DNA of 64,000 nucleotides, from positions 2,046,001 through 2,110,000 of the forward strand of contig NZ_AP028908.1 of the NCBI RefSeq assembly GCF_037076465.1, read 5' to 3'. The stretch comes from Pectobacterium araliae. Lineage in GTDB: Bacteria > Pseudomonadota > Gammaproteobacteria > Enterobacterales > Enterobacteriaceae. Both the position numbers and the translations under genes were made by a program. The notes beneath the pieces were generated by a model. It made no database searches, was not told the origin of the DNA, and saw only the letters and a list, made by a program, of their open reading frames with translations. Numbering within the stretch: the stretch's first letter is position 1; each line of letters opens with the position of its first letter. Positions 38,132 to 47,278 of the stretch are shown here, in pieces.

Positions 38132-39580
38132 TTAGGGAATAACGGGGTCAGGTATTGAGAATTTTTCTCTAAACTCGGTGAGTTTATTATGTGACTTCAG
38201 TAATTCTTCGGGCTTCATTTTTAGTGTGAGTGCCATGACCTTTTGGTATGCCTCACTTTTCCCGTTTGCCAGCGCAATCGAAAACCAGATATGGGCTAAC
38301 GTATTATCTTGAGGAATTCCTTCTCCCTCATAATACATAAGGCCAAGATTATATTGCGCATTCGGTAAGTTTTGTTCCGCCGCTTTGGTATACCAGGCTA
38401 TAGCTTGAGTATTATCCTTCTTAACACCTTGTCCATTGTAATAAACTACACCGAGATTGAATTGTGCCCAGGCATAACCCTGTTCGGCGGATTTGGTGTA
38501 CCAGATTACGGCCTGGACGGGATCTTTCTTGACCCCTTTTCCCTTATCATAAGCGACCCCCAGATTGTATTGTGCATGGAATTGTCCTTGTTCAGAGGCC
38601 TTTCGATACCACGCGATGGCTTGAGCATAATTTTGCTGAACGCCTTTCCCTGTTTCATACAAATAGCCAAGATTGGTTTGTGCATCGGCGTTTTCTTGTG
38701 CTGCCGCTTTGGTATACCAGGCTAGGGCTTGAGAATAATCTTGTGGAACGCCTTTCCCGTTTTCATATAAATAGCCCAGATTAGTCTGAGCTCGGGCATA
38801 ATTTTGTTCGGCGGCCTTGATGTACCAGACTCTTGCTTGAGCATAATCCTGTGGAACACCGTTTCCGTTGTAATACAGATCGCCCAGATTATTTTGTGCC
38901 GTGGCGTTTTCCTGCTCGGCAGCCTTGGTGTACCAGATCGCAGCTTGAGTGTAATCTTGTGGAACGCCTTTCCCGTGTTGATATAAATAGCCCAGATTAG
39001 CTTGAGCTCGGGCATAATTTTGCTCGGCGGCCTTGATATACCAAATTTTTGCTTGCGCGTAATCTTGCGGCACACTGTTTCCGTCGTAGTACAGATCGCC
39101 CAAATTTGTTTGCGCGTGGGAATGGTTTTGTTCGGCGGCCTTGGTGTACCAGACCCTTGCTTGCGCATAATCTTGTGGAACACCTTTTCCAGTTTCATAC
39201 AAGTAAGCCAAATTGTTTTGTGCCCAGGCATCGCCCTGTTCGGCCGCTTTGGTGTACCAGATGACGGCTTGAGCATAATCCTGCTGAACGCTTTTTCCCT
39301 TATCAAACATATAGCCAAGGCTGTATTGGGCATCAGGATTGTTCTGTGCGGCTGCTTTCTGATACCAACTGACTGCCTGCTGATAATCCTGTTTTACATC
39401 TTCGCCATCATAATACCTGTCACCCAGAGCGTTCTGTGCTTCAGCATCGTTTTGATTGGCTAATGTCTGCACTTCAGTGAAAGTTTTGTTGTCGAATTTA
39501 CCGGAAAAAGCGGGGGTGGTGTATAAGGCGCATCCCAGTGTCGCCCATAATAGTAATGAGGGTATTGATAATGAGGTCAT
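38132..39580 (-). CDS. Sel1-repeat secreted protein, 11 repeats
   Basis: 482 aa. A signal peptide ends near PAFSG. Eleven 36-residue Sel1-like (TPR-type) units run from residue 43 to about 440, pattern AQ-NLG-LY-GKGVPQDY-QA--WY-KAAEQ. A short tail (LKMKPEELLKSHNKL) follows. Such solenoids act as protein-binding scaffolds in the periplasm or outside the cell; no partner is evident. Repeats 4-5 and 6-7 are near copies, pointing to recent internal duplication of a two-unit block. Long antisense readings across it are artefacts of the repeat. Confidence 0.92.
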   Translation of the reverse strand: MTSLSIPSLLLWATLGCALYTTPAFSGKFDNKTFTEVQTLANQNDAEAQNALGDRYYDGEDVKQDYQQAVSWYQKAAAQNNPDAQYSLGYMFDKGKSVQQDYAQAVIWYTKAAEQGDAWAQNNLAYLYETGKGVPQDYAQARVWYTKAAEQNHSHAQTNLGDLYYDGNSVPQDYAQAKIWYIKAAEQNYARAQANLGYLYQHGKGVPQDYTQAAIWYTKAAEQENATAQNNLGDLYYNGNGVPQDYAQARVWYIKAAEQNYARAQTNLGYLYENGKGVPQDYSQALAWYTKAAAQENADAQTNLGYLYETGKGVQQNYAQAIAWYRKASEQGQFHAQYNLGVAYDKGKGVKKDPVQAVIWYTKSAEQGYAWAQFNLGVVYYNGQGVKKDNTQAIAWYTKAAEQNLPNAQYNLGLMYYEGEGIPQDNTLAHIWFSIALANGKSEAYQKVMALTLKMKPEELLKSHNKLTEFREKFSIPDPVIP

Positions 39581-39778
39581 GTGTAATCCGTCACGTGATA
39601 AGTATTAAATAGAAGCCCTGATGAACAAACCATACGGCATGGTTTCGCTAGCAGAAGACCAAACCGCTGGGAATAGTGAACCTAAACTCTAATATAATCA
39701 ATTAACTAATATATTAATTGGGCAATAATAGGAATAGATAATCAGATGAAGGATTGGTAGCGCGTGCCGATGAGAGAA

Positions 39779-39970
39779 TTAGAAATCAGCGTACTCTTGG
39801 GCAGGAACCCAGAAGCCATCAATATACGCTTCAATGGGGAAGCATCCCGCGCGACGCAGACGCTGTTCGTCCATCGCTTGTAGACACTGCGCTTCGGTGT
39901 TGTAGGCACCGACGACCAAATCGTCACAGCCATGCCCGAGATAACAAACAAATATCACTAACGCAAACAT
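39779..39970 (-). CDS. yebW: YebW family protein
   Basis: 63 aa, the same length as E. coli YebW, with conserved MFALVIFVCYLGHGCDD, GCFPIEAYIDGFW and the terminal PAQEYADF. The hydrophobic N-terminus may be a signal or anchor; several Cys are conserved. Function unknown. It marks the return to the E. coli-like backbone before rsmF; yebV is absent. Confidence 0.93.
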   Translation of the reverse strand: MFALVIFVCYLGHGCDDLVVGAYNTEAQCLQAMDEQRLRRAGCFPIEAYIDGFWVPAQEYADF

Positions 39971-40055
39971 GTCGCTCTCCAGATATTACTGAGTTTCTCT
40001 ATCTGTCAGGGTAATTGTAGATGAAAATCAGTAAGGACAGGGAGGCTGAGCGGCT

Positions 40056-40083
40056 CATCAGGTGGTTTTATCGCCACCTGATG
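40056..40083 (-). terminator. Hairpin downstream of rsmF
   Basis: Perfect 10-bp stem CATCAGGTGG / CCACCTGATG with an 8-base loop, 13 bp past the rsmF stop. No T tract. Confidence 0.6.
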
Positions 40084-40095
40084 CAGAAAGCGCAT

Positions 40096-41550
40096 TTATT
40101 CGTTAGCAGGGGGCTGTGCGGAAGAGGCGCCATCCCGAACTAAATCGCGCGGCAGGCTGTTTTTTATCCGGCTGCTGATGCGTTTTGCCAGACCAACGGG
40201 CGTGTTTTGGTAGGTTAAAATCACTTCATCTGCTGTAGGGAGCGGCTCTGGGTAAGCGTCTTTACCCTGAAACCATTCACAGGCGATACGATCGTTCAGT
40301 GCGTAGGCATTGTCTGCGTTCGGATCGGCCAGCGCGACAATCGCTTCATGTTGCCAGCGGAAACCTTTAGGGAAACGTTCAGCGAGTTTAATACCAATCC
40401 GCGAGAATTTAATATTGCCAAAAGCGGAAGTCAGCGCCGTAGGGAAGAGCCAAATCTCGCTATCACGCTGCCACAGTTGGAGCAATGTCTCATCCCAGTG
40501 AATACCCTGCTTACGTGCAGCCTGGGTGAGCAACGTGCAATCTTTGGGCGCGACGGGAGAGAACGGGAATTTACCGACTTTATAACCCGGTCGCGGCAGC
40601 GGTGGCACGCTAGCGGTTTTACGTAAGCGGGCAACAAAGAAGCCTTCACTGTCATAAATCTGTGGGAAGACGTGCAAAAAACCTTCTTCCGTTGTGGCGC
40701 GTTCTGCATCGATGAAGAGACCGTCTAACGGCTCAAACTCGCAGGCATCAGGGAATTGCGCTCGTAACCAATGACAGACCTGCTGATTTTCCTGTCTGTT
40801 CAGCGTACAGGTGGAATAAATCATCACCCCGCCGGGCTTCAAGGCATGAAATGCACTCAGAATCAGATCGCGCTGTGTAGTGGCAATGTCGAGAATACTC
40901 TCTTGCGACCAGTGGCTCATCGCCGCCGGATCTTTACGCACCACGCCTTCCCCTGAACACGGGGCATCCAGCAGTATCGCATCAAAATATTCCGGCAGCG
41001 CTGCGCCGAAAACGCGCCCATCGAAGTGCGTAATCGCGGTATTGCTGACGCCGCAGCGGCTGATGTTGGCATGCAGCACTTTTACCCGGCTGGCTGAGTA
41101 TTCGTTGGCAACGATGGCACCTTCGTTATTCAGTCGGGCTGCGATCTGCGTCGTTTTGGAACCTGGCGCAGCAGCCACATCCAAAATAGTTCCCAACGCA
41201 TCATTACGATGAAACAGAGCACTGACGGGCAGCATTGAGCTGGCTTCCTGAATGTAGAATAGCCCGCTCAGGTGCTCCAATGTATTGCCTAACCGCGTAT
41301 TTTCCTCTTCCGCGTTCAGTAGCCAGAAACCTTCCTGGCACCAGGGAATCGGTTCAAGCTGCCAGCCATAAGGTTGCACGAGCTGTAGAAAGGCATCAAC
41401 GCTGATTTTTAGCGTATTGACGCGGATGCTTCGGCGCAGTGGGCGTTGGCAGGCGGCAATGAAATCCTCCATCGAAAGTGATGAAGGCATAACATCCCGC
41501 ATAGTGTCGAGAAATTCAGTAGGCAGATTGGCTGGGGTAAATTTTGCCAC
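40096..41550 (-). CDS. rsmF: 16S rRNA m5C1407 methyltransferase RsmF
   Basis: 484-aa SAM-dependent RNA methyltransferase of the NOL1/NOP2/Sun family (E. coli RsmF 479-481 aa). It methylates C1407 of 16S rRNA in the 30S subunit. The SAM motif is [15 protein letters not shown]. The two catalytic Cys are in DAPCSGEG and STCTLNR. The C-terminal RNA-binding region (from about residue 300) matches E. coli. It follows letB on the same strand with a hairpin between. Confidence 0.97.
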   Translation of the reverse strand: MAKFTPANLPTEFLDTMRDVMPSSLSMEDFIAACQRPLRRSIRVNTLKISVDAFLQLVQPYGWQLEPIPWCQEGFWLLNAEEENTRLGNTLEHLSGLFYIQEASSMLPVSALFHRNDALGTILDVAAAPGSKTTQIAARLNNEGAIVANEYSASRVKVLHANISRCGVSNTAITHFDGRVFGAALPEYFDAILLDAPCSGEGVVRKDPAAMSHWSQESILDIATTQRDLILSAFHALKPGGVMIYSTCTLNRQENQQVCHWLRAQFPDACEFEPLDGLFIDAERATTEEGFLHVFPQIYDSEGFFVARLRKTASVPPLPRPGYKVGKFPFSPVAPKDCTLLTQAARKQGIHWDETLLQLWQRDSEIWLFPTALTSAFGNIKFSRIGIKLAERFPKGFRWQHEAIVALADPNADNAYALNDRIACEWFQGKDAYPEPLPTADEVILTYQNTPVGLAKRISSRIKNSLPRDLVRDGASSAQPPANE

Positions 41551-41638
41551 GACGTGGTTCCGTACCAGTTATTCAGTAAAACGAGGGGAAAGGAGCGGCG
41601 AAGTGTAGCACGGATCTTTCATCGATAGCGTGAAAACG

Positions 41639-41662
41639 ACAGGGCGACAACCGCCGCCCTGT
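41639..41662 (-). terminator. Hairpin between letB and rsmF
   Basis: 8-bp stem ACAGGGCG / CGCCCTGT just past the letB stop. It could separate letAB from rsmF; no T tract. Confidence 0.5.
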
Positions 41663-41675
41663 TAGGTGCTGAATG

Positions 41676-44318
41676 CTAATTACTCGGGGGATTTGGGATT
41701 GCCGTACCCCATTGCCGCCACTCTTTAGGTTCTTCGTTCCTCAGCAAGAAGTGCTTTCCTTCCTGTGCCTTAGGGGCGAGTGGTGTGCTAGGGGGCGTGG
41801 CGAAGGCGATACCACCGCGAATAAACTGCTGGAAGGTGCCGCTCTTAATGACGCCGCCAACCAGTCCGAATTCCAGATTGTAGCCAGAAGCTTGCCAGAA
41901 GACGGAATTGTCGCGTACCAGATGCTGATAGCGTTTGCTAATGCGCAGCGACACGGCGATACGATCGGAAAGCGTGCCTAACGACAGCCCTGTCACCGTT
42001 CCCACCTCGATGCCTCGGAACAGAACCGGTGTGCCAACCTGTAGCGCCCCCGCTTCTGGCGCATCAACGCTGATATTCAGACCGTCCTGATAACGGGAAT
42101 CAGAGATAGTCGCTTGTTGCAGCTCAAAATTACGCGTCACGCTACCGTTACCCGGTTCGACGTTAATATAAGGCTGGAATAGCGTTTCCAGATGATTCAC
42201 ACCGGCGGCGGAAATTTCTGGTGTGACGACGGAAAAACGTGCCCCGGAACGAGCGAAATTACGCACGTATTCAGGGTAGAGCACCGCCTGCACCAGCACT
42301 TCATTACGCTGTTCGGACAACTTCAGCGAATCCAACTGGCCGATATCGATGCCCAAATAACGAATCGGCATACCCGGTGCGAGTTTGCTGGCGTCGTAGG
42401 TACGCAGGATGATACGGCTACCCACGGCGCGCGCGGCGGTTTCGTTATTGTACAGTACACGCTTACCGCCTTTAATTTCCGGTGCGCCTTCCAGATTATC
42501 GAAGCTGATCGCCCCTTTAAGTGCGCGATTCAATGGTGAGGCCTGCACCGTTAAACCTGAGGTGTTCAACTGCACGCGGGCGCCACCTTCAGCCCAAAAT
42601 ACGCTGTTTTCTGTCAACAGCTTGCGGTGTTCTGGACGGATATAAACCTCGACTTCAAAGATATCCGCCTTGGGTCGCACCCGCATGATTTCGCCTACCT
42701 GGAATTTACGATACAGCACGATAGAGCCGTCCTGAATATCCGGTAAACTGTCGGTGACCAAGGTGAGGGTCGGTGAGGGAGTGGCACCGCGAATACCTTC
42801 TTCGGCTTTTTCGAGATCGCTGAACAGCGGGTAACGTGCCTGAACGTCACCTTTGCTGCCCGGTAAAACCTGAATGCCGCCGCTGACCCATTCTTGTGCA
42901 CTGGCACCCAGCACTTGAATCCCATCCAGCCCCATCTTCACGTTCACTCGGCTGTTAACGATGAATTTGCTGTCGCGGTGTAGTAGCTGACGATAGCGCG
43001 GTTCGATCACCAAAATGAAGCTGACCCCTTGGTCGTCTAAGGTACGTTTCACGACCTGGCCGATTTGTACGCCGTGCAGCAGTATGGGCTGACCGCTATC
43101 AATGCCATAGCTTTGTGTCGCAGTGAGCTGAATAGAAAGCGCTCCGGGCTGTGAGAGTTGTTGTTGCCCTCGATCCAGCACCTCAAAATGCTGGCGCGGT
43201 TCGCCTTCGCCGGGGAGTAACGTCAGCGTTGGGCCACTTAGCAGACGTGACACATTCAGATCGCTGAGCGAAAGCTGGGGTTTGCTGAGTTCAATACGCG
43301 TGCCTTCTCGCATCAGCGATACCACGGAAGGATCGATGATCAATTCTCCGCTGACTTTGCTGTCGTCTGGATTCAACGTGACTTTATTCAGCGTACCCAC
43401 TTCTAATCCTTGATACATCAGCGGAGTATGGCCTTCGGATAAGCTGTCACCGGAAGGTAAATCCAGCGTAATTTTCACCCCACGCTGACTTTGAGCCAGA
43501 TCGGGATAGAGACGATAGGATTGCTCGGCGTTCGCATCCTCGCTCTCTTCTGGCGAGTCGAAGGCAATTGCACCATTGACCAGCGCTGCCAGATTCTCCA
43601 TCTCAATTTTTGCACCGCTGACGCTGATGTCAGCATTAAAGCCGGACACATTCCAGAAACGGCTATTCTTTTTTACCAAATGGGTGAAACGGCGTTCGAC
43701 CAGCACGTCAATCATCACACCGCGACGATCCTGAGAAACGGTGTAATCGTAGACTTTCCCCACCGGAATTTTACGGTAGTAAACCAGCGAACCTGTATTC
43801 AATGATCCGAGATCGTCGGCGTGGAGATGAATCAGCAATTCTCCGGTATTCACGCGGTATTTGGGCTGCGTATCCAGCGCGGAAAAGTGTTCCTGTGCCT
43901 CACCGGGACCGGGCATCATGCCGATGTAATTACCGCCCACCAGCGCATCTAGCCCTGAAACCCCGGCGAGAGAGGCTTTGGGTGTGACCAGCCAAAATTG
44001 CGTGCCGCTGCGCAACGCTTCCTTCATATCGCTTTTGATACTGGTTTCAACCTGTATGGTGCGCAGGTCTTCGCTCAGCTTAACATTTTGCACGGTGCCG
44101 ACTTCGACGCCCTGATAGCGCACGGGGGTGCGCCCGGCGACAATGCCGTCAGCTGAGACGAAATCAATGGTGACTGTCGCCCCGCGCTCCTGCTGATTGG
44201 TGTAAATCAGCCAACCAGCAATCATTAGTGCAATCAGCGGCAGCAGCCAAAATGGCGATAGGCGACGCTTGTTTTTCACGGTCGCTTCGGTTGGTGTCCC
44301 AGACGTATTATCTTGCAT
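41676..44318 (-). CDS. letB: Lipophilic envelope-spanning tunnel protein LetB (YebT)
   Basis: 880-aa protein with one N-terminal transmembrane helix (about residues 20-38) followed by seven tandem MCE domains, each beginning in the style of VTIDFVSADGIVAGRTPVRY-G-EVG. The E. coli protein (about 880 aa) forms a hexameric tunnel across the periplasm for phospholipid transfer between membranes. It works with inner-membrane LetA, whose stop lies 2 bp upstream, so the genes are co-transcribed. Confidence 0.97.
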   Translation of the reverse strand: MQDNTSGTPTEATVKNKRRLSPFWLLPLIALMIAGWLIYTNQQERGATVTIDFVSADGIVAGRTPVRYQGVEVGTVQNVKLSEDLRTIQVETSIKSDMKEALRSGTQFWLVTPKASLAGVSGLDALVGGNYIGMMPGPGEAQEHFSALDTQPKYRVNTGELLIHLHADDLGSLNTGSLVYYRKIPVGKVYDYTVSQDRRGVMIDVLVERRFTHLVKKNSRFWNVSGFNADISVSGAKIEMENLAALVNGAIAFDSPEESEDANAEQSYRLYPDLAQSQRGVKITLDLPSGDSLSEGHTPLMYQGLEVGTLNKVTLNPDDSKVSGELIIDPSVVSLMREGTRIELSKPQLSLSDLNVSRLLSGPTLTLLPGEGEPRQHFEVLDRGQQQLSQPGALSIQLTATQSYGIDSGQPILLHGVQIGQVVKRTLDDQGVSFILVIEPRYRQLLHRDSKFIVNSRVNVKMGLDGIQVLGASAQEWVSGGIQVLPGSKGDVQARYPLFSDLEKAEEGIRGATPSPTLTLVTDSLPDIQDGSIVLYRKFQVGEIMRVRPKADIFEVEVYIRPEHRKLLTENSVFWAEGGARVQLNTSGLTVQASPLNRALKGAISFDNLEGAPEIKGGKRVLYNNETAARAVGSRIILRTYDASKLAPGMPIRYLGIDIGQLDSLKLSEQRNEVLVQAVLYPEYVRNFARSGARFSVVTPEISAAGVNHLETLFQPYINVEPGNGSVTRNFELQQATISDSRYQDGLNISVDAPEAGALQVGTPVLFRGIEVGTVTGLSLGTLSDRIAVSLRISKRYQHLVRDNSVFWQASGYNLEFGLVGGVIKSGTFQQFIRGGIAFATPPSTPLAPKAQEGKHFLLRNEEPKEWRQWGTAIPNPPSN

Positions 44319-44320
44319 TG

Positions 44321-45601
44321 TTATTCCACATCAGTGTTGTCCCACATCAGTCGGCTATCCAGCCATTCAACGGCAAGGATAGTGAGAATCACCGCCGCGC
44401 CAAAGTAAAAAGCAGCAGGCCCCATGGTGAAAGCGAGGAGTTGATCACGGTTGACGAGCGACATCGTCAGGGCAATCACAAATAAGTCGAGCATGGACCA
44501 GCGGCCGATCCAACGGATAATGCGTAGCAGCTTCATACGCATCATTATATTGCCTTCCGACTGGACATGAATGCTAACCAGCAGGCCGAACAGTACAATA
44601 ACCTTAGTCAACGGCACCAGAATACTGGCGATGAAAACCACCATGGCGATCGGAATATTGCCTGATGCAAGCGAAAGAATACCGGAAAAGATCGTATCCT
44701 CTGTGCGTGCGCCGTTGACATAAATAATCGATATGGGCAGCAGGTTAGCGGGTAACAGTAAAATTATAGAGGCAATCAGCGCCGCCCAGGATTTCTGCAA
44801 GCTCTGACGCTGGCGCAAACGAAGCGGAATATGGCAACGGGGACACCGTCCCCGGTTGTCGGGCGAGCTGGTGAAATGGCAGGAAAGGCAGATTCGGTAG
44901 CGATCTGGGGAAATTAGCGGCCTCAGGCGTGGATAAAAGCGCTGCCAGAGTTGGTCGGTATTTAAGTGGATCAGCGTCAACAGGTTTAAGATCATCAGCG
45001 CCAGAAAGGCAACCAGCCCGATACCCGCCTGAACATCCGCGAATTCACGGACTTTGATCGCGGCGACCGCCATACCAACCAGATAGATATCCAACATCAT
45101 CCACTCTTTTAGCCGTTGTAACATCAGCAGAATGGGGCGCAGGTTCATACCGATGCGAGGGGCAAAAAACAGGTATAACAGCGAAAAAACTAACGTTAGC
45201 GGTGCACCAACGGTACAAAAGGCGACCATACTTGCTGTGAGCGGGTGTCCTTGCCGGGTGATTTGCCAAATGCCTTCAAACAGGCTGGCATTGATGGTGA
45301 CACCCAGCAGGCGAATGCTGATCAACGGTTCGGTGAAGGCAAACGGCATGAGTACCAGCATCGCGACGGCCATTGCAGCAAGCCGGGAAATGGCCCAGTC
45401 TCTGCCTGAACTGACTTTTGCATCACAGCGTGGGCAGTTTGCTGTCTGGTTCCGCTTCAACTGTGGCAGCGTAAAAACTGCATCGCATTCCGGGCAGCGA
45501 TGATAGCGCTCTACGGCGGACGCGGTGCTTTTTGCGCCACCGGTTAGCGGTGGGCGGGCAGAAGAAAATGGCGCAGGGCGGGTTATATTATATATTTTCA
45601 T
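44321..45601 (-). CDS. letA: Inner-membrane lipid transport protein LetA (YebS)
   Basis: 426-aa polytopic protein (E. coli 427 aa), partner of LetB. Two zinc-ribbon motifs ([12 protein letters not shown] and CLSCHF..CPRC) each precede a block of four helices (PqiA-like modules). The conserved end [20 protein letters not shown] is present. ATG 45601 with AGGAA is used; the frame stays open to a TTG at 45646, which is unlikely. It is divergent from msrC over a 293-bp region that shows promoters but no extra gene. Confidence 0.95.
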   Translation of the reverse strand: MKIYNITRPAPFSSARPPLTGGAKSTASAVERYHRCPECDAVFTLPQLKRNQTANCPRCDAKVSSGRDWAISRLAAMAVAMLVLMPFAFTEPLISIRLLGVTINASLFEGIWQITRQGHPLTASMVAFCTVGAPLTLVFSLLYLFFAPRIGMNLRPILLMLQRLKEWMMLDIYLVGMAVAAIKVREFADVQAGIGLVAFLALMILNLLTLIHLNTDQLWQRFYPRLRPLISPDRYRICLSCHFTSSPDNRGRCPRCHIPLRLRQRQSLQKSWAALIASIILLLPANLLPISIIYVNGARTEDTIFSGILSLASGNIPIAMVVFIASILVPLTKVIVLFGLLVSIHVQSEGNIMMRMKLLRIIRWIGRWSMLDLFVIALTMSLVNRDQLLAFTMGPAAFYFGAAVILTILAVEWLDSRLMWDNTDVE

Positions 45602-45894
45602 CGTTCCTGCGATCCGGTAGAAGGTATCGAACCCTGTTATTCCCAATGGATAACGTATTCACAGCCACTCAGTGTAACTGAATGATAAATTCATAAAAGG
45701 ATATGATCTCTGACCGATGTGATTTTACCGATGGAAATAGCACGATATGCACGACAACGATACCGTAAAACAGATGATTCTTCGCGCGAAGGCGCTCATC
45801 TTATGGCATTCTGTAGCCGATGCTAATGCAGCCTGTGTGGGAATTGTCCGCACTGTTTTGAAAAGACAACAATATATTTTATGAATAAACCAGT

Positions 45895-46401
45895 ATGAAT
45901 AAACAAGCATTTTATCAGGATCTCATTCGCGATCTGTCATCGCTTATTGCGGATGAAAACCGTTTTATTACGATTTTGTCAAACAGTAGTGCGCTGCTGT
46001 TTGAGCGTTTGGATGGGGTTAACTGGGCAGGGTTTTACCTGTTGGATAACGACACGCTTTTCCTGGGACCGTTTCAGGGTAAGGTTGCCTGTGTACGTAT
46101 TCCGGTTGGCAAAGGTGTGTGCGGTGCGGCGATAGCTGAAAATCGCATTCAGCGCGTGGATGATGTTCATGCGTTTCCCGGTCATATTGCCTGTGATGCC
46201 GCGAGTAATGCTGAAATCGTGCTACCGCTTGTCGTTAATGGGCAACGGATTGGCGTTCTGGATATTGACAGTACCCTTTATCAACGTTTTGACGCGGAGG
46301 ATGAAGAAGGGCTGAAGGCTGTGGTGAGCGTACTTTGTGCTCAACTGGAAGCGAGTGATGTGACAACATTCATCAATTCTCTCTCGTTGATACAAGGTTA
46401 A
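45895..46401 (+). CDS. msrC: Free methionine-(R)-sulfoxide reductase MsrC
   Basis: 168-aa GAF-domain enzyme (E. coli 165 aa) that reduces free methionine-R-sulfoxide using thioredoxin. Three catalytic-site Cys are Cys66 (VACVRIP), Cys76 (GVCGAA) and Cys100 (HIACDAASN). A five-codon upstream ORF (ATG 45881, M-N-K-P-V) ends in TGA overlapping the msrC ATG, and the two start regions are near-identical 10-mers (ATGAATAAAC). proQ follows 84 bp downstream. Confidence 0.95.
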   Translation: MNKQAFYQDLIRDLSSLIADENRFITILSNSSALLFERLDGVNWAGFYLLDNDTLFLGPFQGKVACVRIPVGKGVCGAAIAENRIQRVDDVHAFPGHIACDAASNAEIVLPLVVNGQRIGVLDIDSTLYQRFDAEDEEGLKAVVSVLCAQLEASDVTTFINSLSLIQG

Positions 46402-46417
46402 CGTGGCAATTGCCGAT

Positions 46418-46437
46418 GGCGTCATTATAATGACGCC
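46418..46437. repeat. Perfect 20-bp palindrome between msrC and proQ
   Basis: GGCGTCATTATAATGACGCC is its own reverse complement. It may act as an msrC terminator stem (no T tract) or as an operator for proQ, 50 bp upstream of that gene. Confidence 0.75.
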
Positions 46438-46485
46438 TGTTCATGCCTGCGCCGGTTGGCAAACCCGTTGTAATCAGGAAATTTC

Positions 46486-47259
46486 ATGGAAAATCAACCT
46501 AAGTTGAACAGTAGTAAAGAAGTCATTGCCTTTTTGGCAGAGCGGTTCCCGCTTTGTTTCACCACAGAAGGTGAAACTCGTCCGTTAAAAATCGGTATTT
46601 TTCAAGATCTTGTTGAGCGAGTACCGGAATCCGATAACGTCAGTAAGACGCAATTACGCTCTGCGCTGCGTCTTTATACTTCAAGCTGGCGGTATCTGTA
46701 CGGTGTAAAATTGGGTGCTCAACGTGTCGATCTGGACGGTAACCCGTGTGGCGAGTTGGAACAGCAGCATGTTGATCATGCCCGCACACAGTTGGAAGAA
46801 GCGAAAGCGCGAGTTCAAGCTCAGCGTGCTGAGCAGCAGGCGAAAAAACGCGAAGCAGCCGGAGAGACGGCAGATGCAGTGCGTACTCCTCGTCCTGCTC
46901 AGAGACGTGCGCCGCGTCGTGATGCTTCAAACGACGCATCCCGAAACGGTGCATCTCGAAACAATCCATCTCAAAACAGCGCATCGCGTAAACCACGCCA
47001 GTCTTCTTCCGGCCAATCTCAGTCCTCTTCTCAGCAATCAGCGAATGCTCAACCGCGTCAGGCAAAACCTGCCAGCAATGAGCGTCAGCGGGTTGCGGTT
47101 ACGGATGTTTCCAAACTGCAAATCGGTCAGGAAATCAAAGTCAGAGCCGGCAAAGACGCCATGGATGCCACCGTGCTTGAAATTGCCAAAGGCGAAGTCA
47201 GAGTACAATTGGCTTCTGGACTGGCAATGATTGTACGCGCAGAACACTTGCAGTTCTGA
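46486..47259 (+). CDS. proQ: RNA chaperone ProQ
   Basis: 257-aa global RNA-binding protein (E. coli 232 aa). The FinO-type domain (residues 1-120, [14 protein letters not shown] and [11 protein letters not shown]) binds 3' terminator hairpins of sRNAs and mRNAs. A C-terminal Tudor-like domain (about residues 203-257) follows. The linker is longer than in E. coli and consists of basic, Ser/Asn/Gln-rich near-repeats ([14 protein letters not shown], then [13 protein letters not shown]). prc follows 19 bp downstream, so the two are co-transcribed. Confidence 0.97.
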   Translation: MENQPKLNSSKEVIAFLAERFPLCFTTEGETRPLKIGIFQDLVERVPESDNVSKTQLRSALRLYTSSWRYLYGVKLGAQRVDLDGNPCGELEQQHVDHARTQLEEAKARVQAQRAEQQAKKREAAGETADAVRTPRPAQRRAPRRDASNDASRNGASRNNPSQNSASRKPRQSSSGQSQSSSQQSANAQPRQAKPASNERQRVAVTDVSKLQIGQEIKVRAGKDAMDATVLEIAKGEVRVQLASGLAMIVRAEHLQF

Positions 47260-47278
47260 TACGGAGGCCAACCTGGGC

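Noticed and set aside
38372..39463. Long open frames antisense to the Sel1-repeat gene with repeated hydrophobic segments
   Set aside because: Their repetitive translation only mirrors the repeat unit on the other strand; no signal or ribosome site.
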